From contig JACJYG010000023.1 of NCBI GenBank assembly GCA_020636215.1, positions 1-17,950 of the forward strand: a DNA stretch of 17,950 nt, read 5' to 3'. The position numbers were made by a program, and so were the translations under genes. The notes under the pieces were generated by a model, which was given only the letters and a program-made list of their open reading frames with translations, was not told where the DNA came from and did not search any database. Numbering within the stretch: the first letter of the stretch is position 1; each line of letters starts with the position of its first letter. Positions 6,226-13,019 of this stretch are shown in pieces. This stretch comes from Lewinellaceae bacterium. Lineage in GTDB: Bacteria; Bacteroidota; Bacteroidia; Chitinophagales; Saprospiraceae.

Positions 6226-6497
6226 GGATTATGAACCCTGACGATTCTGTCTAATGGCAGTCGTCGGACGACTTAACGAGGGTTCCCCGTATGCGCATGG
6301 GCATCTGATCAAAATAGATTTCGGAAGCCTGGTTAGCAGGCCGAAAGGCCGATGAGCGGTATACAAAAGCCGGAATTCATCTAGAAGTTAAAGGCTGCCT
6401 TCAGCACTAGACTTCCCGGAATGCAGGTGTAGAATGCTCATACAACAGGCCAAGATCGATATCGAAGGGGTGAAATACTTCGTTGCACCTTTTCAAC
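6226..6497 (+). ncRNA. Remnant of a structured RNA, possibly group II intron domain I
   Basis: About 270 bp with stops in the frames I translated but much pairing: GAACCCT (6233-6239) with AGGGTTC (6279-6285), enclosing AGTCGTC-G-GACGACT (6259-6273); GCCTG (6327-6331) with CAGGC (6337-6341); and GGCC-GAAA-GGCC (6339-6350), a stem closed by a GNRA tetraloop. The stretch AGCACTAGACTT (about 6399-6410), followed within 35 bases by GAATGCTC, resembles from memory the 3' part of domain I in bacterial group II introns. No reverse transcriptase, no domain V and no GUGYG 5' end are visible, so any intron would be a fragment. Strand is given by that resemblance. It lies between the adaptor gene and recG. 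Confidence 0.3.
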
Positions 6498-6507
6498 TGC
6501 CTTACTA

Positions 6508-8613
6508 CTAACTAATCCTGCTCCACCCCTTCAGCTTTTTCCCGTGCTTCTCCAAAAACCACTTCAGCGGATGGTGTTCCGGCCGTTCGAGGCGGGGGTC
6601 GTCGTCGAGGATGCGGGTGGCCACTTCGCGGGCGGTTTGCAGGATGCGGCTGTCTTTGGACAGGTCGGCGAGTTTGAAGTCGAGGATGCCGCTTTGCTGG
6701 GTGCCTTCGATATTGCCCGGGCCGCGCAGTTTCAGGTCGGCCTCGGCGATCTCGAAGCCGTTGTTGGTGCGCACCATGGTTTGAATCCTTTGCTTGCCTT
6801 CGTTGCTAAGTTTAAAGCTCGACATCAGGATGCAGTAGGATTGTTCGGCCCCGCGTCCGACGCGTCCGCGAAGCTGGTGCAATTGAGACAGTCCAAACCG
6901 CTCCGTATTTTCGATTACCATCACCGATGCATTCGGCACATTGACGCCCACCTCGATGACGGTAGTGGCCACCATGATCTGGGTTTTTCCTTCCACAAAG
7001 CGTTGCATTTCAAAGTCCTTATCAGCGGGTTTCATCCGGCCGTGCAGGATGCTGATCTGATAATCTGGCGATGGGAATTCGCGTTTCAGGGCCTCGTAGC
7101 CCTCCTCCAGGTTCAGCAGGTCCAGTGTTTCAGATTCTTCGATCAGGGGATAGACCACGTATACCTGGCGTCCTTTGGCGATCTCCTCGCGCATAAAACC
7201 GATAACCCGCAGGCGGTGGTTTTCCGTTCGGTGTACCGTTTGAATTTCTTTGCGCCCGGGCGGCAGCTCGTCGATGACCGACACGTCGAGGTCGCCGTAG
7301 AGGGTCATGGCCAGGGTGCGGGGGATGGGGGTGGCGGTCATTACCAGAACGTGAGGCGGGCTGGGGTTGCTTTTTTTCCAAAGCCGGGCCCTTTGCTCGA
7401 CCCCGAAGCGGTGCTGCTCATCGGTAATGGCCAGCCCCAGGTTCTTAAACTGAACGGGGTCTTCGATCAGGGCGTGGGTGCCGATGAGGATGTGGATATC
7501 GCCGGCCAGCAGGGCGGCCAGGACTTCCTTGCGTTTTTTGCCTTTGACGGTACCCGATAGGAAGGCCACCCGGATATCCATCCCTTCAACATACTGGCTG
7601 ATGGAATTGTAGTGCTGCTGGGCCAGGATTTCGGTGGGCGCCATCATACAGGCCTGGTAGCCATTGTCGAGGGCCATGAGCATGCACATGAGGCCTACGA
7701 CGGTCTTACCGCTGCCTACATCGCCCTGAAGCAGGCGGTTCATCTGGATGCCGGCGCCCAGGTCGCGGCGTATTTCCCGCAGCACCCGCTTTTGGGCATT
7801 GGTCAGTTCAAAGGGTAGCTTCTCGTTATAGAATTGATTAAAGTAATCACCGATAGTTTCAAAAACGAAGCCCCGGATGGCGTCTTTGCGGCGGCGGCGT
7901 ATTTGCAGGAGACGCATTTGAAGGAAAAAGAGCTCTTCAAACTTCAGGCGGTTTCGGGCGGCCTGCAGTTCTTTTTCATCCCGGGGGAAGTGGATCAAAC
8001 GCAGGGCGTCGAAGCGGGAAGGGAAGTGGAATTTCTGAACGAGGTAGGCCGGAAGGTTTTCGGGCGTATCAGCAGGTGAAAGCTTTTCGAACAGCGCTTT
8101 CATTATCCGGCGGCGTACCTTGGTATCCAGTCCTCTGGTGTTGAGCTTGTCGGTACTGGAATAAACGGGGGCGTAGGTTGTTTCCACCGTTGCGCCTTCT
8201 TCCTTGGCGGGCTCCATTTCCGGATGGGGGATGCTAAGCTGCCCCTTGAAGGCGTTAACCCGGCCGAAGATCACATATTCCTTTCCGACTTCCAGGGATT
8301 TTTCCAGCCAGTGCACCCCGGTGAACCACACCAGGTCGATCGCTCCGGTATCATCCCGGAATACCCCAACCAGGCGGCGCTTCCGGCCTTCGCCCACCGA
8401 ATTGAGCCGGCGGAGTACGCCCAGCAGTTGCACCTCCCCGCTGCTTTCATTCAATTCGCCGATGCGGTGGAACAGGGTCTTGTCCACATAGCGGTAAGGA
8501 TAATGCCCGAGCAGGTCGCCAAAAGTGAAGATACTCAGCTCTTTATTCAGCATTTCGCCGCGCTTGGGGCCTACGCCTTTAAGGTATGCTATGGGGGTGT
8601 CGAGGGTGGTCAT
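6508..8613 (-). CDS. recG: ATP-dependent DNA helicase RecG
   Basis: RecG remodels stalled replication forks and branch-migrates Holliday junctions. The frame opens at 8649, but I prefer the ATG at 8613 (13th codon): the product then starts MTTLDTPIAYLKGVGPKR, as usual for the family, and the first 12 codons overlap a -7 box at 8638-8645. That gives 701 residues, a normal length. In the numbering of the longer frame: the N-terminal wedge with an OB fold is at about 65-160, Walker A GDVGSGKT at 309-316, the Walker B variant DEQH at 410-413, motif III TATPIPR at 438-444, and QLRGRVGRG in the second helicase domain, followed by the C-terminal LRGPGNIEGTQQSG block. All motifs are intact. It is divergent from rbfA, and its 3' end faces the gene-poor structured region. 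Function is assigned with high certainty. Confidence 0.97.
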   Translation of the reverse strand: MTTLDTPIAYLKGVGPKRGEMLNKELSIFTFGDLLGHYPYRYVDKTLFHRIGELNESSGEVQLLGVLRRLNSVGEGRKRRLVGVFRDDTGAIDLVWFTGVHWLEKSLEVGKEYVIFGRVNAFKGQLSIPHPEMEPAKEEGATVETTYAPVYSSTDKLNTRGLDTKVRRRIMKALFEKLSPADTPENLPAYLVQKFHFPSRFDALRLIHFPRDEKELQAARNRLKFEELFFLQMRLLQIRRRRKDAIRGFVFETIGDYFNQFYNEKLPFELTNAQKRVLREIRRDLGAGIQMNRLLQGDVGSGKTVVGLMCMLMALDNGYQACMMAPTEILAQQHYNSISQYVEGMDIRVAFLSGTVKGKKRKEVLAALLAGDIHILIGTHALIEDPVQFKNLGLAITDEQHRFGVEQRARLWKKSNPSPPHVLVMTATPIPRTLAMTLYGDLDVSVIDELPPGRKEIQTVHRTENHRLRVIGFMREEIAKGRQVYVVYPLIEESETLDLLNLEEGYEALKREFPSPDYQISILHGRMKPADKDFEMQRFVEGKTQIMVATTVIEVGVNVPNASVMVIENTERFGLSQLHQLRGRVGRGAEQSYCILMSSFKLSNEGKQRIQTMVRTNNGFEIAEADLKLRGPGNIEGTQQSGILDFKLADLSKDSRILQTAREVATRILDDDPRLERPEHHPLKWFLEKHGKKLKGWSRIS

Positions 8614-8637
8614 AAAATGAGTAGAACCAAATTCTTG

Positions 8638-8645
8638 CAAATATA
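8638..8645 (-). promoter_or_regulatory. Bacteroidota -7 box (TATATTTG) for recG
   Basis: On the minus strand TATATTTG matches the TAnnTTTG consensus exactly and ends 24 bases before the preferred recG start at 8613. No -33 TTTG is visible at the right spacing, so the promoter call rests on the -7 box and its position. Confidence 0.5.
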
Positions 8646-8739
8646 CCAATTTTTTGTTTACACCGTGGGAACTTGTCCGAGGGGAATTTGTTTTACATCA
8701 ATATTTTCACAAACTTGCAGCAAGCGAATAATTGAACGC

Positions 8740-9132
8740 ATGGAAACGAAACGACAGTTACAGGTAGCGGAGTTGATCAAACGGCACTTCAGCGTGGTAT
8801 TGCAGAATGAAGGAGGGTATATCTACGGCCCTGAGCCATTGGTAACCATTACACAGGTGAAGATGACGCCGGATTTCAACCTGGCCAAAATATACCTCAG
8901 CGTTTACAATATAGAACATAAACAAGGTGTCATCCTGGAAATGGAAGAACACCTGACCCGCCTGAAGCAGGCGCTTGCCGGGCGTATTCGTAAGCAAATG
9001 CGCCGCATTCCGGATATTGCCTTTTATCTCGATGACACCCTCGACGAGATGTACCGCCTTCGGGAGTTGTTCGACCAGTTGCATGGGAATAACCAGATGG
9101 GGCCGGAAACCGCAACAGAAGAGGAAGAATAG
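8740..9132 (+). CDS. rbfA: Ribosome-binding factor A
   Basis: 130 residues. RbfA binds the 30S subunit and aids maturation of the 16S rRNA 5' end, notably in the cold. Seen: a start METKRQLQVAELIKRHFSVV equivalent to the family's RVxRVAxxIxxELS helix; a central VTITQVKMTPDFNLAKIYLS strand-turn block typical of its KH-like fold; then LAGRIRKQMRRIPDIAFYLD and the family C-terminal block with D-(4-5)-I/L-LL spacing (DDTLDEMYRLRELFDQL); and an acidic tail. The frame stays open upstream to 8224, but that part is antisense to recG, so the ATG at 8740 is chosen. It diverges from recG and converges on the GbsR-type gene, with 20 bases between the stop codons and no obvious terminator. Confidence 0.95.
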   Translation: METKRQLQVAELIKRHFSVVLQNEGGYIYGPEPLVTITQVKMTPDFNLAKIYLSVYNIEHKQGVILEMEEHLTRLKQALAGRIRKQMRRIPDIAFYLDDTLDEMYRLRELFDQLHGNNQMGPETATEEEE

Positions 9133-9152
9133 GCTCTTCAGAATTCAATCCT

Positions 9153-9653
9153 CTATTTTATCATCTTCATAAAGGTCCCGACAAACCAGTTGGAATCTGC
9201 CTTGATCAGGCTGTCGAGGGTAGAATCGGCTTTGCTGGAGAATAGCTTGATCTCGCGGATGATCTGAACAAATTCCTCGGATTTGGGCCCAGCCTCGTCG
9301 ATGCTGGATATTTCATCCAACACTTTGAGCATGGGCTCCAATTCTTTCTTTTTTCGTTGAATGATAATATTTTTGACCACTTCCCACATATCCTTTTCCG
9401 CCACAAAAAACTCTTTTCGCTCCCCGGCTTTGAGTTCCTTGTAGACGAGGCCCCAGTCAATCAGTGCGCGGATATTCATATTGGCGTTGCCCCGCGAGAT
9501 CTTTAACTCCTCCATAATGTCTTCTGCACTAAGGGCTTGCGGGGAGATAAGCAAGAGTGCATGGATCTGGGCCATCGTCCGGTTGATGCCCCAACTGGAC
9601 CCGAGGGCGCCCCAGGACTGGATGAATTTATCTTTGCCTTCCTGTAATGTCAT
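9153..9653 (-). CDS. GbsR/MarR-family transcriptional regulator
   Basis: 166 residues from the preferred ATG at 9653 (MTLQEGKDKFIQSWGALGSS); the frame opens 12 codons earlier at 9689. The order is that of the GbsR branch of MarR winged-helix proteins: an N-terminal helix ending WGINRTMAQIHALLL, the winged helix at about 40-85 (LSAEDIMEELKISRGNANMN, then LIDWGLVYK and a short wing GERKEFF), then a long C-terminal helix KKKELEPMLKVLDEI for dimerisation. Family members in Bacillus control glycine betaine and choline genes; nothing here shows the ligand or target. It lies 110 bases after gcvT on the same strand, so read-through is possible, and it converges on rbfA. Confidence 0.88.
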   Translation of the reverse strand: MTLQEGKDKFIQSWGALGSSWGINRTMAQIHALLLISPQALSAEDIMEELKISRGNANMNIRALIDWGLVYKELKAGERKEFFVAEKDMWEVVKNIIIQRKKKELEPMLKVLDEISSIDEAGPKSEEFVQIIREIKLFSSKADSTLDSLIKADSNWFVGTFMKMIK

Positions 9654-9763
9654 ATAGTAGTGAAGTTTCAAAAAGTACTGAACCAACAAGATAAATAAAA
9701 ATCCGCTGGTTTTGTTTAGCTCTGGCCTTCATGAAAATTCTGATATCCGAAATATTGTCTCCC

Positions 9764-10867
9764 TTATACGAAAGGCGGTTTGGTGACCTGAGCTTCCAGG
9801 CGCTTTTTGCCGGCGAGCACATAGATGGTGCTACCGGGGGCAGAAAAGGCAGTTTCCACATAACCCATACCAATCGGATAGTCGAGCGAGGGAGACATAG
9901 TACCGGAAGTCACTTTGCCGATCGTTTGGCCCTCAGCGTCTTCTATGGGATAATCATGCCGGGGCACCCGCCGTTCGTCGGGCAGGATGAAGCCCACCAG
10001 CTTTCGGTTTACGCCTTCTTCACGCTGCCTGGCGAAGAGATCCCGGTTGATGAAATCCCCTTTTTTAGTTTTGGTGATCCATCCCAACCCGGCCTCAATG
10101 GGAGAAGTTGCATCATCGATGTCGTTGCCGTAGAGGCAGTATCCCATTTCGAGGCGCAGGGTGTCGCGGGCGCCCAGGCCGATAGGCTGGATATCGTAGG
10201 CTGCCCCGGCGGCAAAGATCTTATCCCATAATTCGGCTGCCCGGCTGGAATCTACATACAATTCAAAGCCGCCGGCGCCGGTATATCCCGTTGCCGAAAT
10301 GAGGACGTTGTCGATGCCGGCAAAGGATCCTTTAGTAAAGGTGTAGTACTTCAGGCTTTTCAGGGCAACATCTGTCAGGGGCTGCAGGGCGTCGGCGGCC
10401 AGCGGCCCTTGTACGGCCAGCAGGCCAGTCTGGTCGGAAATGTTGATCAGGCGGGTATCGAAATGGTTGTGGCGGCTAACCCACTCCCAATCCTTGTCAA
10501 TATTGGATGCGTTGACAACCAGCATGAAGGCCTGTTCGCCTTCGGCGCAGTTATCTTCCGGCAGACGGTATACCAGGCAGTCGTCAATGATGCCGCCCTT
10601 GCCGTTGGGAAAGCAGGAATACTGGGCTTCGCCGATCTCGAGCCGGGCCGCATCATTGGTGGTTACCTGCTGGATCAACGCCAGGGCCTCCTTGCCGCGT
10701 ACGATGAACTCCCCCATATGAGAGACATCGAATACGCCTACTTTATTCCGCACCTGCAAATGCTCTTCTTTGATGCCGGCATAAGATATGGGCATATTGT
10801 ATCCGGCAAATTCCGCCATGCGCGCGCCAAGGGCGACGTGCTTTTCTGTTAAAGGTGTATTTTTCAT
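9764..10867 (-). CDS. gcvT: Aminomethyltransferase (glycine cleavage system T protein)
   Basis: GcvT transfers the aminomethyl carbon from lipoylated H protein to tetrahydrofolate, releasing ammonia. The 367 residues are normal for the family and complete: TPLTEKHVALGARMAEFAGY at the start, VGVFDVSHMGE (43-53), GKGGIIDDCLVYR (89-101) with the paired Asp95-Asp96 that includes the folate-binding catalytic Asp, GYTGAGGFELY, the GLGARDTLRLEMG loop, and a C-terminal GTMSPSLDYPIGMGY. No key residue is missing. It follows the HEAT-cyclophilin lipoprotein gene by 25 bases on the same strand, which suggests an operon. No gcvH or gcvP is present here, and I see no glycine riboswitch. Confidence 0.97.
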   Translation of the reverse strand: MKNTPLTEKHVALGARMAEFAGYNMPISYAGIKEEHLQVRNKVGVFDVSHMGEFIVRGKEALALIQQVTTNDAARLEIGEAQYSCFPNGKGGIIDDCLVYRLPEDNCAEGEQAFMLVVNASNIDKDWEWVSRHNHFDTRLINISDQTGLLAVQGPLAADALQPLTDVALKSLKYYTFTKGSFAGIDNVLISATGYTGAGGFELYVDSSRAAELWDKIFAAGAAYDIQPIGLGARDTLRLEMGYCLYGNDIDDATSPIEAGLGWITKTKKGDFINRDLFARQREEGVNRKLVGFILPDERRVPRHDYPIEDAEGQTIGKVTSGTMSPSLDYPIGMGYVETAFSAPGSTIYVLAGKKRLEAQVTKPPFV

Positions 10868-10892
10868 CCGTTGGATTTTATTCAGTTCAAAG

Positions 10893-12908
10893 CTATTGAA
10901 TTAGGATCTCACTAATCTGGGTTCCGGCCTGGACCAGGTGTACGGCCTCCATGCCCTTCACCACTTTGGCGAAGATGGTATAATTGCCGTCGAGGTGCGG
11001 AGTAGGGGAGTGGGTAATGAAAAACTGGGTGCATTCCGTGTGATTGCCGGAGGAGGCCATACCGACATAACCGCCGCTATCATAATGCAGTGGGGGCAGC
11101 TCGGAACGGATGGAATAATCGAGGCTACCGTAGCCGTCTCCGCGTGGCCCTCCGCCCTGAATGACGAAATTCGGTACGACCCGATGGAATGTTTTATCGG
11201 AGTAGAAGCCTTGCTGAGTAAGGGCAATGAAATTGGCCACCGTCCCCGGCGCGGCTTCCGGCATAAACTCCAGCTCTATATCCCCCACGCCGGTCCGGAT
11301 AATAGCGTGTTTTCCATTGGCGATACGGCTGAGCATCGTCCAATCGATAGGGTGGTTGTAGGCCGGTGTTTTAGCGGCCGGTTCCGGCTGATTGCGCAGG
11401 AAAGCGATCGTTTTGTTCAACTCATTATAGGTTTCGATCTCTTTTGGAAGTTCCAGCTTTTCCAGGGTGGCGTCCAACATTTTGATGGCTACGCTATCGA
11501 TGTAGGTTTGGTAATTGAGGCGTTCATTGTGCAAGCCGCCGGCAGCGATGGCGATCATAGCCGGATCGCCGCTATGCATAGCTTGCATGAAATAATAGAT
11601 CAGTTCACGGCGCACCTGCCGGTAGCCTTCTCCGAAGAAAGCCCGAAAGTCCGTCCGGTTGCTGATGGCGGCCAAGGCTTCCATGGTAGCTGTACGGATA
11701 ATGGGCGATTCAGCGGTAGCCCCTTCCTGGTAGAGGAAACGGAAATTCCATCCAAATTCACTCATGGCCCGTATAGCGGCTGCTTTTTCGTAAGGCGAGG
11801 TTGCGCTACGCAGACGCTGCCGAAGTTCGCCGTTGATGGCGTCGCGCGCCTCTACGGAGTAGGCGGGGATATGCCGGTTGGCGGCCTGATACATTCCAAG
11901 CTGTATAGGCCAGGGTAGGGTGTCTTTGGCGGTGCGCCAGTAGAAGGTGGCGTCCTGAGGGATGCCTTTCTCCAGGAAATATTGGACGGCGCGATTGGCC
12001 AGGTTGAGATTTGGTGATTTGAGCGCTTTTAGTGCGGTGGCCTGCACCTGGGCGTAATCGAAGTTGGTCAATGCCCGAAGGATGTTGCACTGCACCCGGT
12101 AATCGGTTTCTTTATCATAAACCGCCAGCAGCGTTTTAAGGGCGGCCTGGGTGGGAGCCTTGCCCAGCCCTACGGCAAGCGCCATGCGGATGTCGGGGTC
12201 GCGCTCCGATTCCAGCGCCCGGCCGATGGTTTCCCCTGCCATGGAGTCGAGGGAAATGTTTTCCGCCCGGAGCAGGTAGTTGGCGGCAATGAGGCGCACA
12301 CGGGCAGGATAGTTCATGCCGGTGGCCATTGCCAGCATGCGGCTGGTGCCTTCCGGAAGGATGATCTTGCGAAGGGCGAAACGGTAGATGCCCCATGCCT
12401 GGCCTTCCAGTAAAGCAGTATCCCGGGCTTGGTAGGTGGTGATCGTGGCCAGAGAACGGAGGTTTTCTTCGCTACCGCACTTACCCACCGCCTCCAGAAT
12501 GGCCCGGTTCGAAAGCCGGAAAAGGCCGGCGGTGTCTTCGCGGGCAAAAGCCTGGATGAGCAGGGGTTCGCCGGAAACATCACCCGCCTGTCCGATGGCG
12601 TAGGCTGCCGCCGCCCGCACCTCGTCAATAGGGTCGCTCAACAGTAAAGCCAGGCTATCATTAGCCGCAGCGGTTTTGATGGACCCAAAAGCCAGCGCGG
12701 CCAGATAGCGGTAAGTCGGGTCCTCATGGTGAAAGAACGGATACAGGCTGTCTACCAGCTGTTGGTCCTGGAAATCGTGTATCTTCCGGAAAGTGGGGTC
12801 ATCCAATTGGACGTTAATATCTGTAATGACTTTGTCCGAGGGGGGGACGCAACCCCATTGGAGGGAGAAGCCGAGGAGCATTAAAAAGAAGGCGATGGTC
12901 CGGTTCAT
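10893..12908 (-). CDS. Lipoprotein with HEAT-like repeats and C-terminal cyclophilin-type peptidyl-prolyl isomerase
   Basis: 671 residues. Residues 1-20 are a signal peptide ending LQWGC, a loose lipobox with Cys20 as the lipidation site, so the protein is probably anchored in the cell envelope. Residues 50-500 are HEAT-like helical repeats, for example DPTYRYLAALAFGSIK and DEVRAAAAYAIGQAGD near the start. Residues 535-671 are a cyclophilin domain with FHRVVPNFVIQGG (Arg576) and TQFFITH (Gln628, Phe629); the Trp of human CypA is replaced by a His-containing PTPHLDGNY segment, as in many bacterial cyclophilins. Likely function: isomerisation of X-Pro bonds in exported proteins, the HEAT part binding a client or partner. 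The neighbour gcvT starts 25 bases downstream, though no functional link is evident. Confidence 0.92.
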   Translation of the reverse strand: MNRTIAFFLMLLGFSLQWGCVPPSDKVITDINVQLDDPTFRKIHDFQDQQLVDSLYPFFHHEDPTYRYLAALAFGSIKTAAANDSLALLLSDPIDEVRAAAAYAIGQAGDVSGEPLLIQAFAREDTAGLFRLSNRAILEAVGKCGSEENLRSLATITTYQARDTALLEGQAWGIYRFALRKIILPEGTSRMLAMATGMNYPARVRLIAANYLLRAENISLDSMAGETIGRALESERDPDIRMALAVGLGKAPTQAALKTLLAVYDKETDYRVQCNILRALTNFDYAQVQATALKALKSPNLNLANRAVQYFLEKGIPQDATFYWRTAKDTLPWPIQLGMYQAANRHIPAYSVEARDAINGELRQRLRSATSPYEKAAAIRAMSEFGWNFRFLYQEGATAESPIIRTATMEALAAISNRTDFRAFFGEGYRQVRRELIYYFMQAMHSGDPAMIAIAAGGLHNERLNYQTYIDSVAIKMLDATLEKLELPKEIETYNELNKTIAFLRNQPEPAAKTPAYNHPIDWTMLSRIANGKHAIIRTGVGDIELEFMPEAAPGTVANFIALTQQGFYSDKTFHRVVPNFVIQGGGPRGDGYGSLDYSIRSELPPLHYDSGGYVGMASSGNHTECTQFFITHSPTPHLDGNYTIFAKVVKGMEAVHLVQAGTQISEILIQ

Positions 12909-12960
12909 AGAGGTTGGCTTGGTTAAGATGGGGTAAAAATAAGAAAAGCCAGGGAATCAG

Positions 12961-13011
12961 TCAGCAGTAAACAGTGGGCGGTAGGCAGTATACTGCTCAC
13001 TGCCCACTGTT
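12961..13011. repeat. Palindrome built of 7-base units after the PBP1A gene, terminator-like
   Basis: AACAGTGGGC (12970-12979) pairs perfectly with GCCCACTGTT (13002-13011), and GCAGTATACTGC (12985-12996) is a 12-base palindrome between them. The left half reads as near-copies of a 7-base unit (CAGTAAA, CAGTGGG, CGGTAGG, CAGTATA) and the right half as their complement. It begins 9 bases beyond the PBP1A stop codon, so it may end that transcript, although no T run follows directly. Confidence 0.55.
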
Positions 13012-13019
13012 ACGGTCGG

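Noticed and set aside
6427..6510. Short plus-strand frame ending KIDIEGVKYFVAPFQLPYY
   Set aside because: The frame has a stop about 60 codon positions or fewer upstream and no recognisable family; the surrounding sequence is better explained by RNA structure.
6544..7560. 338-residue plus-strand open frame
   Set aside because: It is the antisense shadow of recG, whose motifs are complete on the other strand.
8224..8739. In-frame extension of rbfA by 172 residues upstream
   Set aside because: It is antisense to the recG 5' end, has no RbfA similarity, and the family's normal start lies at 8740.
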